Assembly (NCBI GenBank): GCA_003513495.1
Contig: DOPM01000043.1
Location: forward strand, 1-64,000
Direction: 5' to 3'
DNA length: 64,000 nucleotides
DNA from: Desulfosporosinus sp.
GTDB lineage: Bacteria; Bacillota; Desulfitobacteriia; Desulfitobacteriales; Desulfitobacteriaceae
Shown: one piece after another, positions 52,176 through 60,574 of the stretch
Position numbering within the stretch: position 1 is the stretch's first letter
How the letters are laid out: each line of letters begins with the position of its first letter
Notes under the pieces: model-generated
Seen by the model: only the letters and a program-made list of their open reading frames with translations
What the model was told of the DNA's origin: nothing
Databases searched by the model: none
Made by a program: the position numbers and the translations under genes

Positions 52176-52207
52176 AGAGACATTAAGGATCTTGATGTCT
52201 CTTTTTT
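52176..52207 (+). terminator. Terminator after tex
   Basis: GAGACAT pairs with ATGTCTC around an 11-base loop, followed by TTTTTT. Confidence 0.8.
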
Positions 52208-52767
52208 GTTTCTATCAGTAAACACCTTCCATGTTAATGGTAAGTTCGAGAGCGTAGCACATAAAGCAGTAGTCAGTAGTGTATATTATTCCAATTTTAG
52301 GAATGAATTTGGATTAGCCTTACAAGTTGTTTTAAATAATGAAATGTTTCAGGCGAGGTAGGAATATATATAGGTCGCTTTTTACAAACGATGGAAAATA
52401 TGGGCTATTTGTTTGTCGATTTTGGTTTTAATTAAGAATAATGAAACAATATAAATGTAAGTTTTATAAAGACCATGTTTTTTATATTAAGTTTAGAACT
52501 AAATCCTATTTATAAGAATGTTTTACTTAATTCATTGTGTTTTTCATTGTGAAAATAAACTCTATTATTGAAAAAGTTTAGACTTTAGTATAAAATATGA
52601 CTACACAAACTTATAAGACTTTTTTGACAATTGTGGTATGATAGGTTAACCATTCTACTGTTCTAATGAGTGGTTCCTATTATGATGAAGGGAGGTTGAA
52701 TCAAGATTTAATTGTGTAAAAAAGGATTTATACTTTATTTTTAAGAAAATTATGAGGAGGTTTCGAG
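52208..52767 (+). other. Long AT-rich upstream region of the lactate permease gene
   Basis: About 560 bases without a gene. It contains an extended -10-like TGGTATGAT (52634-52642) and an imperfect inverted repeat AACCATTC (52648-52655) / GAGTGGTT (52668-52675) that could be a regulator site. CATTGTG occurs twice near 52530. No riboswitch recognised. Confidence 0.4.
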
Positions 52768-54552
52768 ATGAATACTGGATTATTAGCTATTCTTTCCCTA
52801 CTCCCCATCGCTGTTGTAGGAATCTTTCTAGTGGGGTTAAAATGGCCTGCAAGTAAAGCTATGCCGCTCTCATTTATTACAGCAGTCATACTCGCACTTT
52901 TTGTTTGGAAAATTCCCGGTGCCCAGGTAGCAGCTGCATCTGTTAATGGTGTTATTGTAGCGGGTACACTCATGTACATTATTTTCGGCGCTATCCTTCT
53001 ATTAAATACATTACAAGAAAGCGGAGCGATTCAGGCCATTAGGAGAGGCTTTACAGGAATCACCGCTGACCGAAGAATTCAAGTTATTATTGTCGCTTGG
53101 CTCTTTGGTTCCTTTATTGAAGGTGCCTCAGGATTTGGTACTCCTGCTGCCGTTGCGGTTCCGTTGATGGTTGGGCTGGGTTTCCCAGCTATGGCTGCCG
53201 TCGTCGCTGGAATGATGATTCAAAGTACTCCCGTTTCCTTCGGAGCTGTAGGAACTCCAATGCTGGTTGGAGTCAGTACAGGACTTAAAACTCCTGAACT
53301 AGAAGCTTATGCCGCATCCTTAGGGTATACTGATTGGACAGCATTCGTCGGATTTGCGGTTGCAACCAAAGTTGCCTTCCTGCATTTTGCGGCAGGTGCC
53401 CTTATTCCCCTCTTCGTTGTTGCTTTTATGACACGCTATTTTGGTAAAAACAAATCCTTTAGCGAAGGTCTCAAAATTTGGAAATTTGCACTTTTTTCCG
53501 CGTTTTCCATGACTATTCCCTACCTACTAGTGGCCAACTTACTCGGACCTGAATTCCCTTCCATAATTGGTGGTCTAACAGGTCTGGCAATTGTTGTAAC
53601 TGCTGCTAAGAATGGCTTCCTCATGCCAAAAGGAGAAGCTTGGGATTTTGAAGCAAAAGACAAATGGGATCCCTCTTGGACTGGTTCGATTGAGATTAAG
53701 GATATTTCTGCTAAGACTGCCATGAGCGGCCTAACTGCTTGGATGCCGTATGTCCTCGTTGGTTTATTCCTTGTCCTTTCTAGACTCTCATTTTTACCCT
53801 TTGCGGGTTGGCTCAAGGCTTGGACGGTTAAGTGGCCAGCAATTTTTGGAACAGGAATCACGGCCTCCTTCCAACCTCTCTATTTACCCGGTACCATCTT
53901 TATCTTAGTCTCCCTTATTACGTTCTTCCTGCATAAGATGAATGGAACTGCTTATGCCAGAGCATGGAAAGGCTCAGCAAAAACCATGCTTGGAGCAGGT
54001 TCCGCGCTTATTTTCACCGTCCCCATGGTTCAAGTGTTCATGAATTCGAAAGGTGGCGCGGCTGGCCTAGCTAGTATGCCGATTGTCCTCGCTGAAGCCG
54101 TTGCAGGATTAGCTGGGTCTGCATGGCCCATCTTCGCTCCTTTGATCGGTGGACTTGGAGCTTTCGTAGCTGGAAGTAACACTGTTTCTAACATGATGTT
54201 CTCCTTGTTCCAGTTCGGTGTAGGTGAACGTATCGGAGTTGATCCAACCTGGATTGTAGCCCTTCAAGCCGTTGGGGGTGCAGCAGGAAATGTCATCTGT
54301 GTACACAATGTTGTCGCTGCTTCGGCCGTCGTAGGTCTGCTTGGAAAAGAAGGTTATGTTATTCGTAAGACTGCGGTCGTATTCGCATATTACGCTTTAC
54401 TTCCAGGAGCTGTGGGTTATGCCATTCTCTATAGCGCTCAAAACGGATTGATCAATGCCGGAACGATTATTGCTGCATCGATTTGGGCTGCTGTAGTCTA
54501 TATTATCGCAACTAATAATAGTAGACTTAAGAATCTCCCTGGTGCAAAATAA
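52768..54552 (+). CDS. lctP: L-lactate permease
   Basis: A 594-residue integral membrane protein of the LctP family, with around 12-14 hydrophobic segments. Typical blocks include FIEGASGFGTPAAVAVPLMVGLGFPAMAAVVAGMMIQSTPVSFGAVGTPML near the N-terminal half and FAPLIGGLGAFVAGSNTVSNMMFSLFQF near the C-terminus. It imports lactate (or glycolate) with protons, fitting lactate-using sulfate reducers or dehalogenators. AGGAGG lies before the start. No lactate dehydrogenase gene is adjacent. Confidence 0.95.
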   Translation: MNTGLLAILSLLPIAVVGIFLVGLKWPASKAMPLSFITAVILALFVWKIPGAQVAAASVNGVIVAGTLMYIIFGAILLLNTLQESGAIQAIRRGFTGITADRRIQVIIVAWLFGSFIEGASGFGTPAAVAVPLMVGLGFPAMAAVVAGMMIQSTPVSFGAVGTPMLVGVSTGLKTPELEAYAASLGYTDWTAFVGFAVATKVAFLHFAAGALIPLFVVAFMTRYFGKNKSFSEGLKIWKFALFSAFSMTIPYLLVANLLGPEFPSIIGGLTGLAIVVTAAKNGFLMPKGEAWDFEAKDKWDPSWTGSIEIKDISAKTAMSGLTAWMPYVLVGLFLVLSRLSFLPFAGWLKAWTVKWPAIFGTGITASFQPLYLPGTIFILVSLITFFLHKMNGTAYARAWKGSAKTMLGAGSALIFTVPMVQVFMNSKGGAAGLASMPIVLAEAVAGLAGSAWPIFAPLIGGLGAFVAGSNTVSNMMFSLFQFGVGERIGVDPTWIVALQAVGGAAGNVICVHNVVAASAVVGLLGKEGYVIRKTAVVFAYYALLPGAVGYAILYSAQNGLINAGTIIAASIWAAVVYIIATNNSRLKNLPGAK

Positions 54553-54581
54553 ATCTATAAAAAAATAATACAATAGTCCGA

Positions 54582-54618
54582 GGACCCCTCAATTACTGAT
54601 AATTGAGGGGTCTTTTTG
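54582..54618 (+). terminator. Terminator after lctP
   Basis: GACCCCTCAATTA and TAATTGAGGGGTC form a perfect stem followed by TTTTTG. Confidence 0.9.
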
Positions 54619-54668
54619 TTACTCCATGGCCTGCGCCTGTAAGTTTTTACGACAAGCTAACTCGTGCC

Positions 54669-54790
54669 GTGCAAAGACAATGTCTGTAAGAAGGGTTATT
54701 ACGTGCGAAGACAGTGTCTGCAAGAAGGGTTACTACGTGCGAAGACAGTGTCTGCAAGAAGGGTTACTACGTGCGAAGACAGTGTCTTCG
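54669..54790 (+). repeat. 34-bp tandem repeat array
   Basis: Units start at 54669, 54703, 54737 and 54771 with exact 34-base spacing. Units 2 and 3 are identical, unit 1 has 5 differences, and unit 4 is truncated after about 18 bases. Each contains GAAGACAGTGTCT, which is internally palindromic, followed by GCAAGAAGGGTTACTAC. There are no unique spacers, so it is not a CRISPR array. Confidence 0.9.
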
Positions 54791-54810
54791 TGTGTGTGTG
54801 TGTGTGTGTG
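54790..54810 (+). repeat. GT dinucleotide run
   Basis: Twenty-one bases of alternating GT directly join the truncated last unit of the 34-bp array. Such runs are rare in bacteria and prone to slippage. Confidence 0.9.
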
Positions 54811-54941
54811 CCGGACAAGTTTTTTACATGCTTAGAAATTATGAAAAGAATTAATCAAATGATATACTTTGGCTAGGAAACAGGTTGAAAAGCCTTGGCA
54901 CCTTTAATTCCTTGCTGTGATAATGTTAAGAGTCTGTTATA

Positions 54942-54971
54942 ATAATCAGATGAGTACATTGGTCTGATTAT
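54942..54971. promoter_or_regulatory. Inverted repeat upstream of the amidohydrolase gene
   Basis: ATAATCAGA and TCTGATTAT are perfect 9-bp arms with a 12-base spacer, about 70 bases before the start codon, overlapping likely promoter DNA. Possible operator. Confidence 0.4.
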
Positions 54972-55041
54972 AAGATTATTAGAGATGCTTACTCTTGATT
55001 ATTAACAGGGATCAAGGGTATGGCAGAAGTGAGGTAAAAAG

Positions 55042-56220
55042 GTGAATAAAGAAATCAAGAAGCTCTTTATAAAGAACGGTCAAATTAAAACAATGGCCGG
55101 ACGTGAATTTTTAGGAAATATCCTCATTGAGGGAACAAAAATAGTAGCTCTCATAGAAACTACGGATGTAGAAGTACCAGCAGATGCTGAGATGATCGAT
55201 GCTCAAGGATGCCTAGTACTACCGGGATTTATTGATGCCCATTGTCACGTAGGAATTGGAGAAGAGATCTATCGGTGGGAAGGTGAAGACTTTAACGAAA
55301 TGACAGATCCTGTTACGCCGGACATGCGGGCGATTGATGGAATTAACCCGGAAGACGAGGGGTTTCGTGACGCGCGTTTAGGTGGAGTGACAGCTGTGTT
55401 CACGGTTCCAGGGAGCGCAAATGTGATTGGGGGAACCGGCGTTGTAATGAAGACGGCAGGAAAGATTGTAGATAAAATGATTGTTCGTGACCCGGCCGGT
55501 TTGAAAATTGCTTTCGGGGAAAATCCTAAGATGGTTTACGGCGAACAAAAGAAAATGCCTATGACTCGGATGGGAACTGCAGCACTTCTTCGTCAAACCT
55601 TAGTTGATGCTCAGACGTATAAGGATAAATTAGAGCAGGGGAAAACAGATCCTGATAAACTCCCAGAGCGAGATTTAGGGTTAGAAGTCCTAGTAAGAGT
55701 TATCAATCGTGAAATTCCTTTGAGAGCTCATGCTCATCGTGCGGACGATATTATGACTGCAATTCGTATTGCCCGAGAATTTAATGTGGATTTAGTGATC
55801 GAACACTGTACGGAAGGACATAAGATTGCGGAAGAGCTTGGAGAACTGGGTTACCCAGCTGTAGTCGGGCCGTTATTGACCAATCGTGCAAAGGTTGAGC
55901 TTAAGGATAAGTCCTTTAAAACTCCCGGCGTTTTAGCCCAAGCCGGCGTAAAAGTGGCGATTATGACTGACCATTCTGTTACACCAATAGAGCAACTCCC
56001 TCTCTGTGCGGCTTTAGCTTGCAAAGCAGGGATGGACAGAGAAGATGCTCTACGGGCCATTACCATCAATTCGGCAGAAATTTTAGGTGTGTCCCATCGC
56101 ATAGGGTCTCTTGAAGTTGGAAAAGATGCAGATATTGTTATTTGGTCGGAACATCCGTTTACAATCACTGCCATACCCCTCTATGTTATTATTAATGGAA
56201 AAGTTGTAAAGCCAGAATAG
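55042..56220 (+). CDS. Amidohydrolase family protein
   Basis: A 392-residue metal-dependent hydrolase. The metal-binding motif is DAHCHVG near residue 66, and later His/Asp ligand regions are LRAHAHRADDI, LVIEHCTEG and MTDHSVTP; the C-terminal beta-sandwich signature is EVGKDADIVIWSEHPF. It belongs to the imidazolonepropionase-like group (COG1228 type); dipeptidase, imidazolonepropionase-like or other amide substrates are possible. GTG start after GAGG. It is followed by the tsa operon. Confidence 0.85.
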   Translation: MNKEIKKLFIKNGQIKTMAGREFLGNILIEGTKIVALIETTDVEVPADAEMIDAQGCLVLPGFIDAHCHVGIGEEIYRWEGEDFNEMTDPVTPDMRAIDGINPEDEGFRDARLGGVTAVFTVPGSANVIGGTGVVMKTAGKIVDKMIVRDPAGLKIAFGENPKMVYGEQKKMPMTRMGTAALLRQTLVDAQTYKDKLEQGKTDPDKLPERDLGLEVLVRVINREIPLRAHAHRADDIMTAIRIAREFNVDLVIEHCTEGHKIAEELGELGYPAVVGPLLTNRAKVELKDKSFKTPGVLAQAGVKVAIMTDHSVTPIEQLPLCAALACKAGMDREDALRAITINSAEILGVSHRIGSLEVGKDADIVIWSEHPFTITAIPLYVIINGKVVKPE

Positions 56221-56273
56221 AAGAGTGTCTTTAGATACAATAATTAGTATTGTTGTATCGGGAGGAATAGTAA

Positions 56274-56744
56274 ATGAACTATAGAGTTACAAGTTTAACG
56301 GTTCAACAAACCCGAGAACTGGGAAAACAGCTAAGCGAGCATTTAATCGGTGGAGATGTCGTTGCACTGATAGGGGATTTAGGTGCCGGAAAAACAGCCT
56401 TTGCTCAAGGGATAGGTGAGGGGCTAGGGGTCGTTGGCTCTATGACCAGCCCAACCTTCACTTTAATACATGAGTATAAGGGCTTTATTCAAAATACTAA
56501 GCTCCGATTAATTCACATGGATCTTTATCGATTACGACACCCGGAAGAAGCGGAGATTATTGGGATTGAAGATGCCTTTGTAGATGATGCGGTTTGTTTA
56601 ATTGAATGGCCAGAAATTGCAGAGGATTATTTGCCAGACGATCGGTTAACTGTTGAGATTAAAGGAAGTGGGGACATGCCTCGTGAGATTATCTTTAAGG
56701 CTAAGGATCCAAATTGGGAGCAACGTCTAAAGTTTCTATCCTAA
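56274..56744 (+). CDS. tsaE: tRNA t6A biosynthesis ATPase TsaE
   Basis: A 156-residue P-loop ATPase with GDLGAGKTAFAQGIGEGLG, SPTFTLIHEY and HMDLYRL, the diagnostic TsaE motifs. It works with TsaB and TsaD to make threonylcarbamoyladenosine at tRNA position 37. It is the first gene of tsaE-tsaB-rimI-tsaD, separated from tsaB by a palindromic repeat. Confidence 0.95.
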   Translation: MNYRVTSLTVQQTRELGKQLSEHLIGGDVVALIGDLGAGKTAFAQGIGEGLGVVGSMTSPTFTLIHEYKGFIQNTKLRLIHMDLYRLRHPEEAEIIGIEDAFVDDAVCLIEWPEIAEDYLPDDRLTVEIKGSGDMPREIIFKAKDPNWEQRLKFLS

Positions 56745-56776
56745 GCGTGTCAAAAAGGACCGTCCCCGTGACACGC
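56745..56776. repeat. GTGTCA...TGACAC palindromic repeat between tsaE and tsaB
   Basis: A 32-base unit with arms GCGTGTCA and TGACACGC and a GGACCGTCCCC core, related to those at 17398-17459 and 46042. It starts at the stop codon region of tsaE and ends 36 bases before tsaB. Confidence 0.8.
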
Positions 56777-56811
56777 TTAAAACGTAAAAATTATAAGACT
56801 CGGAGGATCCA

Positions 56812-57537
56812 ATGAAGTACTTAACCATAGATACAACAACTAAAGTTACAGCCGTAGCACTAGCTGAGGACGAGAAGCTGGTTGGCGAGGGTTTTCTACA
56901 TACCACTAAGACACATTCAGAGCGTATCATTCCGATGCTTGATCAGCTGCTTAATGCTGCGGCTTGGAAACTTCAGGACCTGGATATGATTGGTGTGGTA
57001 CGTGGACCAGGCTCGTTTACTGGAATCAGAATTGGAATTGCCACAGCCCAGGGATTGGCCCAGGTTTTGAAGATCCCCATCATTTCCGTAGTGTCCTTAG
57101 ATGCCTTAGCTTGGGCAGGTAAGGGAAGAACAGAGGATATTGTTCCTATTTTAGATGCGCGGAAGAATGAGTGGTATACGGGGCGTTATCGTTGGATTCA
57201 AGGAGTAGAGAAGCCAGAGTGTTTAACCTCGCCGCAAGCCATGCCTACAGGTCAATGGTTGGAATTTTTATGGGGATTAGATCGTCCTATATGTTTCGTT
57301 GGAGATGCAGTTGGTAAGGCTAAAGGGCATATAGAACAGGTATTTGGTGATCGAGCAGTGATTCTACCAGAGTATGCTTGCTTACCTCGAGGGGCTTATG
57401 CCGTAGAAGCGGTTTGGCAGAGATGGTTACAAACGGGAAAAGGGGAATTGGTTGAACCCTATTACATTCGCTTTTCTGAGGCAGAGGTCAATTGGGCGAA
57501 GAAAGAGAAAGCGCGAAGGAGCGAGGGACATGAATGA
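56812..57537 (+). CDS. tsaB: tRNA t6A biosynthesis protein TsaB
   Basis: A 241-residue TsaB with the ASKHA nucleotide-binding pattern: MKYLTIDTTTKVTAVAL, VRGPGSFTGIRIGIATAQGLA and a typical C-terminal lobe. It pairs with TsaD in t6A synthesis. CGGAGG precedes the start. The end overlaps the rimI start by 8 bases. Confidence 0.95.
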   Translation: MKYLTIDTTTKVTAVALAEDEKLVGEGFLHTTKTHSERIIPMLDQLLNAAAWKLQDLDMIGVVRGPGSFTGIRIGIATAQGLAQVLKIPIISVVSLDALAWAGKGRTEDIVPILDARKNEWYTGRYRWIQGVEKPECLTSPQAMPTGQWLEFLWGLDRPICFVGDAVGKAKGHIEQVFGDRAVILPEYACLPRGAYAVEAVWQRWLQTGKGELVEPYYIRFSEAEVNWAKKEKARRSEGHE

Positions 57538-57997
57538 CGGGATTGTACGTCCCATGTGTATGGACGATCTCGAGGCAATCTTGAAGATCGAGATTGCCTC
57601 TTTTTCTACCCCTTGGTCTTTGCAAGCTTTTCAAGCGGAGCTTAAAGATAATGAATATGCGCGTTATGTTTGCTTAGAGGTAGAAGGTAAGGTCATAGGT
57701 TACATGGGGTTATGGTTTATCTTGGATGAAGGTCATATTACGAATGTGGCTATTGCTCCCAACTATCGGGGACAACATTGGGGGGAGTTTCTTATGCGTT
57801 CGGTGATGTCGAAAATGAAGGATGAGGGTATGGAACGGATGACCCTCGAAGTTCGAGCATCCAATAGGCCTGCTCAGTCTTTATACAATCGATTAGGTTT
57901 TTTTACAGCTGGTATTCGCAAAGGATATTATGCGGATACTGGAGAGGACGCCCTGATCATGTGGGCGGAATTGGGAACGGAAGTGAATAAATCATGA
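57530..57997 (+). CDS. rimI: Ribosomal protein S18 alanine N-acetyltransferase
   Basis: A 155-residue GNAT acetyltransferase with VAIAPNYRGQHWGEFLM (acetyl-CoA loop) and LEVRASNRPAQSLYNRLGF. Found commonly between tsaB and tsaD. ATG 57530 follows GCGAGGGA; a longer frame from 57452 lies within tsaB and is rejected. It overlaps tsaD by four bases. Confidence 0.92.
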   Translation: MNDGIVRPMCMDDLEAILKIEIASFSTPWSLQAFQAELKDNEYARYVCLEVEGKVIGYMGLWFILDEGHITNVAIAPNYRGQHWGEFLMRSVMSKMKDEGMERMTLEVRASNRPAQSLYNRLGFFTAGIRKGYYADTGEDALIMWAELGTEVNKS

Positions 57998-59022
57998 CAG
58001 AGAATCCAAAGAGCGAGGTTGTTATTTTAGGAATTGAAACAAGCTGTGATGAGACATCAGCCGCTGTATTGTTGAATGGGACGGATTTACGAAGTCATGT
58101 TATTTCATCACAAATTACGACGCATCAGAAATATGGAGGGGTTGTGCCGGAGATTGCCTCTCGTGAACACAGCCTCCATTTTCAACCAGTAGTACAACAA
58201 GCCCTAGATGAAGCAGGGCTGACCTTCGGGGATTTATCAGCGATTGCAGTGACCTATGGTCCAGGATTAGTCGGATCCTTATTGGTCGGAGTTTCAGGGG
58301 CAAAAGCAATGGCCTATGCGGCTGGAGTTCCTCTGATTGGTATTAATCACCTGGAAGCTCATATTTATGCCAACTTTTTAGAGCATCAAGATTTAAGTTT
58401 TCCTCTTCTCGCCTTACTAGTTTCAGGGGGACACTCTCATCTTATTTTGTTTGAAGCCCACGGACAGTACAAGGTCTTGGGGCGCACACGAGATGATGCG
58501 GCCGGAGAAGCATTAGATAAAGTAGCAAGAACGTTAGGATTAGCTTATCCAGGAGGCCCTCAAATTCAAAGAGTAGCGCAGGAGGGGGATGCCCAGGCCT
58601 ATACCTTTCCTCGCGCTATGTTAGAGCCAGATAGTTTGGATTTCAGTTTTAGTGGTATGAAATCAGCGGTTTTAAACACCTTGAACTCTGCCCGCATGCG
58701 CGGTGAAACCTTAAGTGTTCCAGATATAGCTGCATCCTTCCAGCAAGCCGTAGTAGATGTTTTAGTTAGGAAAGCACTGATGGCTCTTGAACGGACCAAC
58801 GTCAAAACCTTGCTCTTAGCGGGTGGGGTTGCTGCTAATAAGCTATTACGTGAAACACTAGACCAATCGTTGTCAGTCCGAGGTGTTCGCTTAGTTTATC
58901 CATCCCCTATATACTGTACTGACAATGGAGCCATGATTGCGACGGCTGGGTATTATCATTATCTAGAAGGGGACTTTGCTCCTTGGACCTTAAATGCGGT
59001 TCCAGGTTTGAATCTGACGTAA
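57994..59022 (+). CDS. tsaD: tRNA t6A threonylcarbamoyltransferase TsaD
   Basis: A 342-residue TsaD (formerly Gcp). Metal-binding His119 and His123 are in NHLEAHIYAN; GIETSCDETSAAV, YGPGLVGSLLVG, LLVSGGHSHL and LAGGVAANKLLR are intact. It transfers the threonylcarbamoyl group to A37. It is the last gene of its operon and is followed by the DnaA-box cluster. Confidence 0.96.
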   Translation: MTENPKSEVVILGIETSCDETSAAVLLNGTDLRSHVISSQITTHQKYGGVVPEIASREHSLHFQPVVQQALDEAGLTFGDLSAIAVTYGPGLVGSLLVGVSGAKAMAYAAGVPLIGINHLEAHIYANFLEHQDLSFPLLALLVSGGHSHLILFEAHGQYKVLGRTRDDAAGEALDKVARTLGLAYPGGPQIQRVAQEGDAQAYTFPRAMLEPDSLDFSFSGMKSAVLNTLNSARMRGETLSVPDIAASFQQAVVDVLVRKALMALERTNVKTLLLAGGVAANKLLRETLDQSLSVRGVRLVYPSPIYCTDNGAMIATAGYYHYLEGDFAPWTLNAVPGLNLT

Positions 59023-59120
59023 GTGAAGTTCAAAATCTAAACAAACGAAGCGAGAATTATGTTTTTCTTGCTTCTTTGTTATTCAAGGGTTTTTTTAGAA
59101 AGATAAAGAATCATATGTTC

Positions 59121-59295
59121 TGGGGATAAGATGGACCTGTGGACAATGTGGATAAGTCTGTAGATAACTCAAAATAGCGGTTTTGAAGGTCTGTACAAAA
59201 TTTTTGGGTTTGGGATAGATTTTATCCACAAGACCTGTGGATAATGTGGATAACTTATGAACAAGGCTAAAGTCTTAGATTCTATAAGTGGATAA
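59121..59295. other. DnaA-box cluster
   Basis: Against the TTATCCACA consensus, exact copies are at 59222-59230 (plus) and 59147-59155, 59236-59244 and 59245-59253 (minus). One-mismatch copies are at 59121-59129, 59138-59146, 59159-59167 and 59287-59295. That is eight sites in 175 bases, several head-to-tail on the minus strand. AT-rich DNA follows to 59430. No dnaA gene is nearby. Confidence 0.85.
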
Positions 59296-59463
59296 CTTTG
59301 TGGGTTGAAATACTGATTGTTTTGTGTAAATAATAGAAAAGAGAGATGATATGTTTGCATATTGATAAAATTCACAAAATATTTCATTTATAACAGAAGG
59401 ATTTTGCCTATATTAATCGAATATTTTTAAATGCACGATATTTTACCGAAAGGGAAGCACCAC

Positions 59464-60045
59464 ATGAATGAGGAAAAAATGAACTTAAAGGCCGAAGTGC
59501 GCAAAGAGTGTTTGACTCAACGAGCCTTATTGGGAGAGGAAGAGAGAAGGACCAAAAGTTTAATTATTCAGCAAAAACTTAGGGATTTACCAGACTTCCA
59601 AAAGGCCCGTACAGTGATGTTATTTCTTAACTTTAGAGATGAAGTGGAAACGACTGACTTGGCAGAGGCGACAATAGCGTGTAATAAAAAGCTCATATTA
59701 CCTCGTTGTGCACCTAAGGGCATACTTCTTCCACTTGAGGTCCGCGATCTGGCAGTCGATCTTGAGCCGGGAGCTTGGGGAATTCGTGAGCCCAAACTTA
59801 CAAAAGAAGAGGTAAATCCTTTAGAGATTGATTTAGTCGTTGTGCCTGGAGCGGGTTTTGATCTGCGAGGGAATCGTTTGGGGTATGGGGGAGGCTTTTA
59901 TGATCGCTTTTTTATGCGGCTGAAACCTTCAACGCCCAGAGTTGCGCTTGCTTTCGAATGTCAAATTATTGAACAAGTTCCCGTGGACAAGCATGATGCT
60001 AAAATGACTAAATTAATTACGGAGAAAACAGTCTACGATTTTTAG
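59464..60045 (+). CDS. 5-formyltetrahydrofolate cyclo-ligase
   Basis: A 193-residue enzyme with ALLGEEERRTKS, GAGFDLRGNRLGYGGGFYDRF (the signature C-terminal block) and a final ALAFECQ. It converts 5-formyl-THF to 5,10-methenyl-THF using ATP, serving folate one-carbon metabolism. ATG 59464 follows AAAGGGAAG; an upstream ATG (59431) is less likely. It lies before the formate dehydrogenase genes, linking to C1 metabolism. Confidence 0.93.
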   Translation: MNEEKMNLKAEVRKECLTQRALLGEEERRTKSLIIQQKLRDLPDFQKARTVMLFLNFRDEVETTDLAEATIACNKKLILPRCAPKGILLPLEVRDLAVDLEPGAWGIREPKLTKEEVNPLEIDLVVVPGAGFDLRGNRLGYGGGFYDRFFMRLKPSTPRVALAFECQIIEQVPVDKHDAKMTKLITEKTVYDF

Positions 60046-60079
60046 AAACAACAACAGTAATTCAATAGGGGGGATTTTT

Positions 60080-60562
60080 TTGAGCACCGCGTGTGAGGAG
60101 TTAGTGGATCCTAAGCAAATTAAGTTGGATGAGATTATTAACAAGCATAGGTATGACAATGGGCCGCTTATCCCGATTCTGCAAGGAGCACAAGAGGTAT
60201 ATGGGTATTTGCCAGCCCATGTGATTAAACACATTAGTAAAGCAATTCGTATTCCGGTGGCAAGAATTTATGGTGTAGTAACATTTTATGCTCAGTTTCG
60301 TCTAACCCCAGTAGGGCGAAATTTGATCAATATTTGCTTAGGAACAGCTTGCCATGTTCGTGGAGGCGCCAAAGTCGTTGAAACCATTGAGAAAGAATTA
60401 AAGATTAAAGATGGGGCTACGACTGAAGATGGGCGTTTTACATTAGAAGTTGTGGCATGTATTGGAGCTTGTGGTCTGGCACCGGTGATTTCTATTAATA
60501 ATGAGGTTCATGGACGATTGTCACCGGACAAAATTGCCGGGATATTGGCCAAATACGAGTAG
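60080..60562 (+). CDS. NuoE-like [2Fe-2S] subunit of the formate dehydrogenase complex
   Basis: A 160-residue paralogue of hydC (16891). The cluster cysteines are in CLGTACHVRGG and CIGACGLAP. The start is TTG after GGGGGGA. It begins a three-gene set with the flavin subunit and the selenocysteine formate dehydrogenase, so the complex should couple formate to NAD(P) and perhaps ferredoxin. Confidence 0.93.
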   Translation: MSTACEELVDPKQIKLDEIINKHRYDNGPLIPILQGAQEVYGYLPAHVIKHISKAIRIPVARIYGVVTFYAQFRLTPVGRNLINICLGTACHVRGGAKVVETIEKELKIKDGATTEDGRFTLEVVACIGACGLAPVISINNEVHGRLSPDKIAGILAKYE

Positions 60563-60574
60563 GAGGATAAAGGG

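Noticed and set aside
54669..54810. CRISPR array
   Set aside because: The 34-bp units are contiguous with no unique spacers and no cas genes are present.
54626..54876. Repeat-encoded small proteins over the 34-bp array
   Set aside because: They have no ribosome site and merely translate the tandem repeat in different frames.
59121..59295. Calling the DnaA-box cluster oriC
   Set aside because: No dnaA, dnaN, rpmH or similar origin genes are nearby, so only a DnaA-binding cluster can be claimed.
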